This document shows, one piece after another, positions 60,348 through 64,000 of a stretch of 64,000 nucleotides of DNA. Below the pieces are notes generated by a model, which saw only the letters and a list, made by a program, of their open reading frames with translations, did not search any database and was not told the DNA's origin. Where the stretch lies: NCBI RefSeq assembly GCF_000783395.1, contig NZ_JSFK01000015.1, positions 88,232 to 152,231 on the forward strand, in the 5' to 3' direction. The position numbers and the translations under genes are program-made. The DNA comes from Pseudomonas chlororaphis. GTDB taxonomy: Bacteria; Pseudomonadota; Gammaproteobacteria; Pseudomonadales; Pseudomonadaceae. Each line of letters begins with the position of its first letter. Within the stretch, counting starts at the first letter, position 1.

Positions 60348-61496
60348 ATGGCAGTCAAAGTCCTGGTGGTGGACGATTCGGGTTTTTTCCGCCGCCGCGT
60401 CTCGGAAATTCTTTCAGCGGATCCGAGCATTCAGGTGGTCGGCACCGCCACCAACGGTAAAGAGGCGATTGATCAGGCGCTGGCACTCAAGCCGGACGTG
60501 ATCACCATGGACTACGAGATGCCAATGATGGACGGCATCACGGCGGTGCGGCACATCATGCAGCGCTGCCCGACCCCGGTATTGATGTTCTCCTCGCTGA
60601 CGCACGAAGGCGCCCGGGTCACCCTGGATGCGCTGGATGCCGGCGCGGTGGATTTCCTGCCGAAAAATTTCGAAGACATCTCCCGCAATCCGGAGAAGGT
60701 CAAGCAACTGCTGTGCGAGAAGGTCCATAGCATCTCGCGCAGTAACCGTCGTTTCAGTGCCTACAGTGCACCGGCTCCAGCCGCAGCGCCAACGCCTGCA
60801 CCGGCTCCGGCGCCATCCAGCTTCAGCAGCCACAGCACCAGCGCACCGGCACGTCCGGCACCCGCGCCTGTGCATGCACCTGCGCCAAGCCGTGCTCCGG
60901 CTGCCAGCGCTTCGTCGCCGGCACCGAAACGCAAAGCCTACAAACTGGTTGCCATTGGTACGTCGACGGGCGGCCCGGTTGCTCTGCAACGCGTGCTGAC
61001 TCAGTTGCCAGCGAATTTCCCAGCGCCGATCGTGCTGATCCAGCACATGCCAGCAGCGTTCACCAAGGCGTTTGCCGAGCGTCTCGACAAGCTCTGCCGC
61101 ATCAGCGTCAAGGAAGCCGAGGATGGCGACATCCTGCGTCCGGGCCTGGCGTTGCTCGCACCGGGTGGCAAGCAAATGATGATCGACGGCCGGGGCGCGG
61201 TGAAAATCCTCCCGGGCGACGAACGTCTGAACTACAAGCCGTGCGTGGACATCACTTTCGGCTCGGCGGCGAAATCCTACGGCGACAAAGTTCTGGCGGT
61301 GGTGTTGACCGGCATGGGCGCCGACGGCCGTGAAGGCGCGCGTCTGCTCAAGCAGGGCGGTAGCGCCGTGTGGGCGCAGGATGAAGCCAGCTGCGTGATC
61401 TACGGCATGCCGATGGCCATCGTCAAAGCCGACCTCGCCGACGCGGTATACAGCCTCGACGACATCGGCAAGCACATTGTCGAGGCGTGTATCTGA
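60348..61496 (+). CDS. cheB: Chemotaxis methylesterase CheB
   Basis: Receptor demethylase and glutamine deamidase for adaptation. 382 residues: receiver (D9, D10, phosphoacceptor D55 in TMDYEMPMMDG), an Ala/Pro-rich linker near 140-190, and the methylesterase domain with Ser206 in GTSTGGPVALQ, His in LIQHMPAAFTKAFAE and Asp in LTGMGADGREGA. The ATG at 60348 has GGAGTG nearby; the longer open frame runs into cheA. motC begins inside its stop. Confidence 0.95.
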   Translation: MAVKVLVVDDSGFFRRRVSEILSADPSIQVVGTATNGKEAIDQALALKPDVITMDYEMPMMDGITAVRHIMQRCPTPVLMFSSLTHEGARVTLDALDAGAVDFLPKNFEDISRNPEKVKQLLCEKVHSISRSNRRFSAYSAPAPAAAPTPAPAPAPSSFSSHSTSAPARPAPAPVHAPAPSRAPAASASSPAPKRKAYKLVAIGTSTGGPVALQRVLTQLPANFPAPIVLIQHMPAAFTKAFAERLDKLCRISVKEAEDGDILRPGLALLAPGGKQMMIDGRGAVKILPGDERLNYKPCVDITFGSAAKSYGDKVLAVVLTGMGADGREGARLLKQGGSAVWAQDEASCVIYGMPMAIVKADLADAVYSLDDIGKHIVEACI

Positions 61497-62236
61497 TGGA
61501 TGTTTTAAGCCTTATCGGGATCATCATGGCGTTCGTCGCCATCATCGGTGGTAACTACCTTGAGGGTGGTCACCTCGGTGCGCTGGCCAACGGCCCGGCG
61601 GCATTGATCGTACTGGGCGGCACCATTGGTGCCGCACTGCTGCAATCGCCGATGAGCGCGTTCAAGCGCGCCATGCAGATTCTGGCGTGGATCTTCTTCC
61701 CGCCGCGTGTGGACTTGGCCGGCGGCATTGATCGCGTGGTCAACTGGAGCCTCACCGCACGCAAGGAAGGCTTGTTGGGTCTGGAAGGCGTAGCCGATGC
61801 CGAACCTGACAACTACTCGCGCAAAGGCCTGCAACTGTTGGTCGACGGTGCCGAGCCGGAAGCGATCCGCAGCATCCTCGAAGTGGATTTCTACACCCAG
61901 GAAGCCCGCGACATCGAAGCGGCGAAAGTCTTCGAAAGCATGGGCGGCTATGCGCCGACCATCGGCATCATCGGTGCGGTGATGGGCCTGATCCACGTGA
62001 TGGGCAATCTTGCTGATCCGACCCAGTTGGGCAGCGGCATTGCTGTGGCTTTCGTCGCGACCATCTATGGCGTGGCCAGTGCCAACCTGATCCTGCTGCC
62101 GGTGGCAGCCAAATTGAAGTCAATCGCGTTGCGGCAGTCGCGTTATCGCGAAATGTTGTTGGAGGGGATCCTGTCGATCGCCGAAGGTGAAAACCCTCGC
62201 TCCATTGAGTTGAAGCTGCAAGGCTTCATGGATTAA
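61496..62236 (+). CDS. motC: Flagellar stator protein MotC (MotA family)
   Basis: 246-residue MotA-like stator subunit with four membrane helices (LSLIGIIMAFVAIIGGNYLEGG; the pair after GGYAPTIGIIGAVMGLIHVMG). Pseudomonas has two stator sets, MotAB and MotCD, and MotCD supports swarming. The ATG overlaps the cheB TGA (TGATG). Pairing with motD downstream and the che context give the MotC name rather than MotA. Confidence 0.93.
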   Translation: MDVLSLIGIIMAFVAIIGGNYLEGGHLGALANGPAALIVLGGTIGAALLQSPMSAFKRAMQILAWIFFPPRVDLAGGIDRVVNWSLTARKEGLLGLEGVADAEPDNYSRKGLQLLVDGAEPEAIRSILEVDFYTQEARDIEAAKVFESMGGYAPTIGIIGAVMGLIHVMGNLADPTQLGSGIAVAFVATIYGVASANLILLPVAAKLKSIALRQSRYREMLLEGILSIAEGENPRSIELKLQGFMD

Positions 62237-62248
62237 GGGAATAACCTC

Positions 62249-63139
62249 ATGGCTCGTCGTCGCCACCAGGAAGAACATGTAAACCACGAACGCTGGCTGG
62301 TTTCCTACGCGGATTTCATCACGCTGTTGTTCGCGTTCTTCGTGGTCATGTACTCGATTTCGTCGATCAACGAAGGCAAGTACAAGGAAATTTCCGAAGC
62401 GCTGGTCGGCGTCTTCAAAGACTCCGATCGCGCGCTCAAACCGATCCCGATAGGCGACGAGCGGCCGAAAACCGTGACCCCGGCCAAGCCGCTGGTCAAG
62501 GACGCCGAGCAGATCGACGCCGGTATCGCCGGCGCCAGCGATCCGCTGAAAAGCATCGCCGATGACATCAGCGCTGCGTTCGGTGACCTGATCAGCTCCA
62601 ACCAGATGACCGTGCGCGGCAACGAACTGTGGGTCGAGATCGAGCTCAATTCCAGCCTGTTGTTCGGCAGTGGCGACGCGATGCCGAGTGACATCGCGTT
62701 CAACATCATCGATAAGGTTGCGGCGATTCTGAAACCGTTCGACAACCCGATCCACGTCGAAGGCTTCACCGACGATCAGCCAATCCGCACGGCGCAGTAT
62801 CCGACCAACTGGGAACTGTCGTCGGCGCGTTCAGCGAGCATCGTGCGCATGCTGGCGATGCAGGGCGTGAACCCGGGTCGCCTGGCTTCGGTGGGTTACG
62901 GTGAGTTCCAACCGGTCGCCAATAACGCCACTGCCGAAGGCCGTGCGAAAAACCGTCGCGTTGTGTTGGTGGTGTCGCGCAATCTCGATGTGCGCCGCAG
63001 CCTCACGGGCACCGGAACCGCCAATGCGCAACCGGACGCGGCGTTGAAGCGTGCTGGCACACAAACTGCACCGACCCCGGTCAAGACGCCGGGACGCGAG
63101 AGTGCCGTCAATTCTCCGTCACCCGCATTAACACGCTGA
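62249..63139 (+). CDS. motD: Flagellar stator protein MotD (MotB family)
   Basis: 296 residues. One membrane helix with the proton-accepting Asp at residue 22 (SYADFITLLFAFFVVMYS), then a plug region and a C-terminal OmpA-like peptidoglycan-binding domain (IHVEGFTDDQPIRTAQYPTN, GRAKNRRVVLVVSR). AAGGGA precedes the ATG by 9 bases. An in-frame overlap with motC is absent; the gap is 12 bases. Confidence 0.93.
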   Translation: MARRRHQEEHVNHERWLVSYADFITLLFAFFVVMYSISSINEGKYKEISEALVGVFKDSDRALKPIPIGDERPKTVTPAKPLVKDAEQIDAGIAGASDPLKSIADDISAAFGDLISSNQMTVRGNELWVEIELNSSLLFGSGDAMPSDIAFNIIDKVAAILKPFDNPIHVEGFTDDQPIRTAQYPTNWELSSARSASIVRMLAMQGVNPGRLASVGYGEFQPVANNATAEGRAKNRRVVLVVSRNLDVRRSLTGTGTANAQPDAALKRAGTQTAPTPVKTPGRESAVNSPSPALTR

Positions 63140-63182
63140 GCTATGTCTCGGTCGAGCATATCGGCCGGGAGGAACGAACTGA

Positions 63183-63971
63183 ATGAGAGTCTGGGCAGTC
63201 GCCAATCAAAAGGGTGGTGTCGGTAAAACCACATCTTCCATCGCTTTAGCCGGATTGCTGGCCGAGGCGGGCAAGCGCGTGGTTGTGGTCGATCTCGACC
63301 CGCACGGCTCGATGACCAGCTATTTCGGCTACGATCCCGACAGCCTGGAACACAGCAACTACGACCTGTTTCTGCACAAGGGCAGCGTGCCGCAAGGCCT
63401 GCCGGGGCAGTTGCTGTTGTCGACCAGCGATGAACGCATTTCCCTGTTGCCATCGAGCACCGCACTGGCAACCCTCGAACGTCAGTCGCCGGGGCAGAGT
63501 GGCTTGGGGCTGGTGATCGCCAAGAGTCTGGCGCAGTTGTGGCAGGACTTTGATTACGCGGTGATCGACAGCCCGCCATTGCTCGGCGTGCTGATGGTCA
63601 ACGCCCTTGCGGCAAGCCAGCAATTGGTGATCCCGGTGCAGACTGAACACCTGGCCGTCAAAGGTCTGGAGCGCATGGTCAACACCTTGGCGATGATCAA
63701 CCGCTCGCGCAAACAGGCGTTGCCGTTCAGCATCGTGCCGACCCTGTTTGATCGCCGTACACAAGCATCGATGCATACCTTGCGCGTGCTGCGTGACAAA
63801 TTTCCCGACGAGATCTGGCAGGGTTACATCCCGGTCGATACCCGTCTGCGCGATGCCAGCCGTGCCGGTGTCACGCCTTCGCAATTCGACGGCAAGAGCC
63901 GTGGCGTGCTGGCGTATCGCGCGCTGCTCAAGCATCTGTTGGCGCAACAACTTGTTCCGCAGGTGGCTTGA
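63183..63971 (+). CDS. parC: ParA/Soj-like ATPase of the chemotaxis cluster (ParC-like)
   Basis: 262-residue ParA ATPase of the kind that, in Vibrio and Pseudomonas, positions chemotaxis arrays at the pole with ParP. The Walker A motif QKGGVGKTT is at residues 9-17, DLDPHGSMTSYFG follows, and DSPPLLGVLMVNAL is the Walker B/A' region. The location right after motD is the usual one; parP and cheW would be expected beyond the right edge. Chromosome partition parA is unlikely here because no parB follows in the window. Confidence 0.88.
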   Translation: MRVWAVANQKGGVGKTTSSIALAGLLAEAGKRVVVVDLDPHGSMTSYFGYDPDSLEHSNYDLFLHKGSVPQGLPGQLLLSTSDERISLLPSSTALATLERQSPGQSGLGLVIAKSLAQLWQDFDYAVIDSPPLLGVLMVNALAASQQLVIPVQTEHLAVKGLERMVNTLAMINRSRKQALPFSIVPTLFDRRTQASMHTLRVLRDKFPDEIWQGYIPVDTRLRDASRAGVTPSQFDGKSRGVLAYRALLKHLLAQQLVPQVA

Positions 63972-63985
63972 ATGATGTCGAACCT

Positions 63986-64000
63986 TGTAGGAGCTGCCGC
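63986..64000. repeat. Start of another REP element, cut by the window edge
   Basis: TGTAGGAGCTGCCGC repeats the core of the hairpin at 36772-36846; the rest lies outside. Confidence 0.6.

Noticed and set aside
58025..60430. An 801-codon open frame antisense to cheA, and similar long antisense frames over fgt1 (1216-3204), fliF (30940-33234) and fliI (34819-36690)
   Set aside because: They mirror strongly conserved genes in GC-rich DNA, have Arg/His/Gln-rich translations without domains, and lack ribosome-binding sites.

Overview
The window comes from a Pseudomonas of the P. fluorescens complex. The protein sequences (FleQ, FleN, HptB/HsbR/HsbA, MotC/MotD, DUF6124 proteins), the gene order of the polar-flagellum locus, the high GC content and the GTAGGAGCTGCC- and GTGGGAGCGAGC-type REP elements all fit. 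No tRNA, rRNA, CRISPR array, integrase or transposase gene was found. Nearly everything is on the + strand and serves one organelle, the polar flagellum with its chemotaxis apparatus.

Layout. (1) 1-650: the 3' end of flgL. (2) 760-22609: a flagellin glycosylation island between flgL and fliC. It holds two very large multi-domain glycosyltransferases (fgt1- and fgt2-like), a CDP-6-deoxysugar branch (rfbF, rfbG, 3,5-epimerase, C-methyltransferase, DegT aminotransferase, NeuD-like acyltransferase, CmcI-like methyltransferase), a complete pseudaminic acid pathway (pseB, pseC, pseF, a pseG-pseH fusion, pseI, plus a methylase), a KAS III-like acyl synthase, a Maf (DUF115) transferase and a small unknown partner. 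(3) 22854-26510: the filament genes fliC, flaG, fliD, fliS and a fliT-like chaperone. (4) 26683-30874: the regulators fleQ, fleS and fleR. (5) 31003-46758: basal body, export apparatus and switch (fliE-J, fliK, fliL-R, flhB), interrupted by the hsbA-hsbR-hptB signalling genes. (6) 46759-51462: an accessory pocket between flhB and flhA. Here a ~1 kb direct repeat, each copy with a DUF6124 gene and a structured leader, flanks two divergent genes of unknown function; a repeated palindromic box marks three promoters. (7) 51463-63971: flhA, flhF, fleN, fliA, cheY, cheZ, cheA, cheB, motC, motD and a ParC-like ATPase.

Regulation can be read from the promoters. Sigma-54 (RpoN) sites with the GG-N10-GC core lie before fleS, fliE, fliK and fliL, with weaker ones before flhA and the rfbF-led sugar operon. 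This matches the FleQ/RpoN and FleR/RpoN classes. Sigma-28 (FliA) sites lie before fliC, fliS and cheY. FleQ keeps the LFRS segment associated with c-di-GMP binding, and its antagonist FleN is encoded here too.

The most unusual items are: the two-sugar glycosylation island and its possible RpoN promoter; the 18-bp palindromic boxes shared by three unknown genes; the two DUF6124 leaders with a UUCG hairpin and a covarying stem; a three-copy ~131-bp repeat with interlocked inverted repeats upstream of fliL; a 35-codon reading frame between flhF and fleN; and four copies of an EFExLLDxLHGKG-like motif in CheA where a P2 domain would be expected. No computation or database search was run: family names rest on motif recognition, and glycan structures and operator functions are inference.
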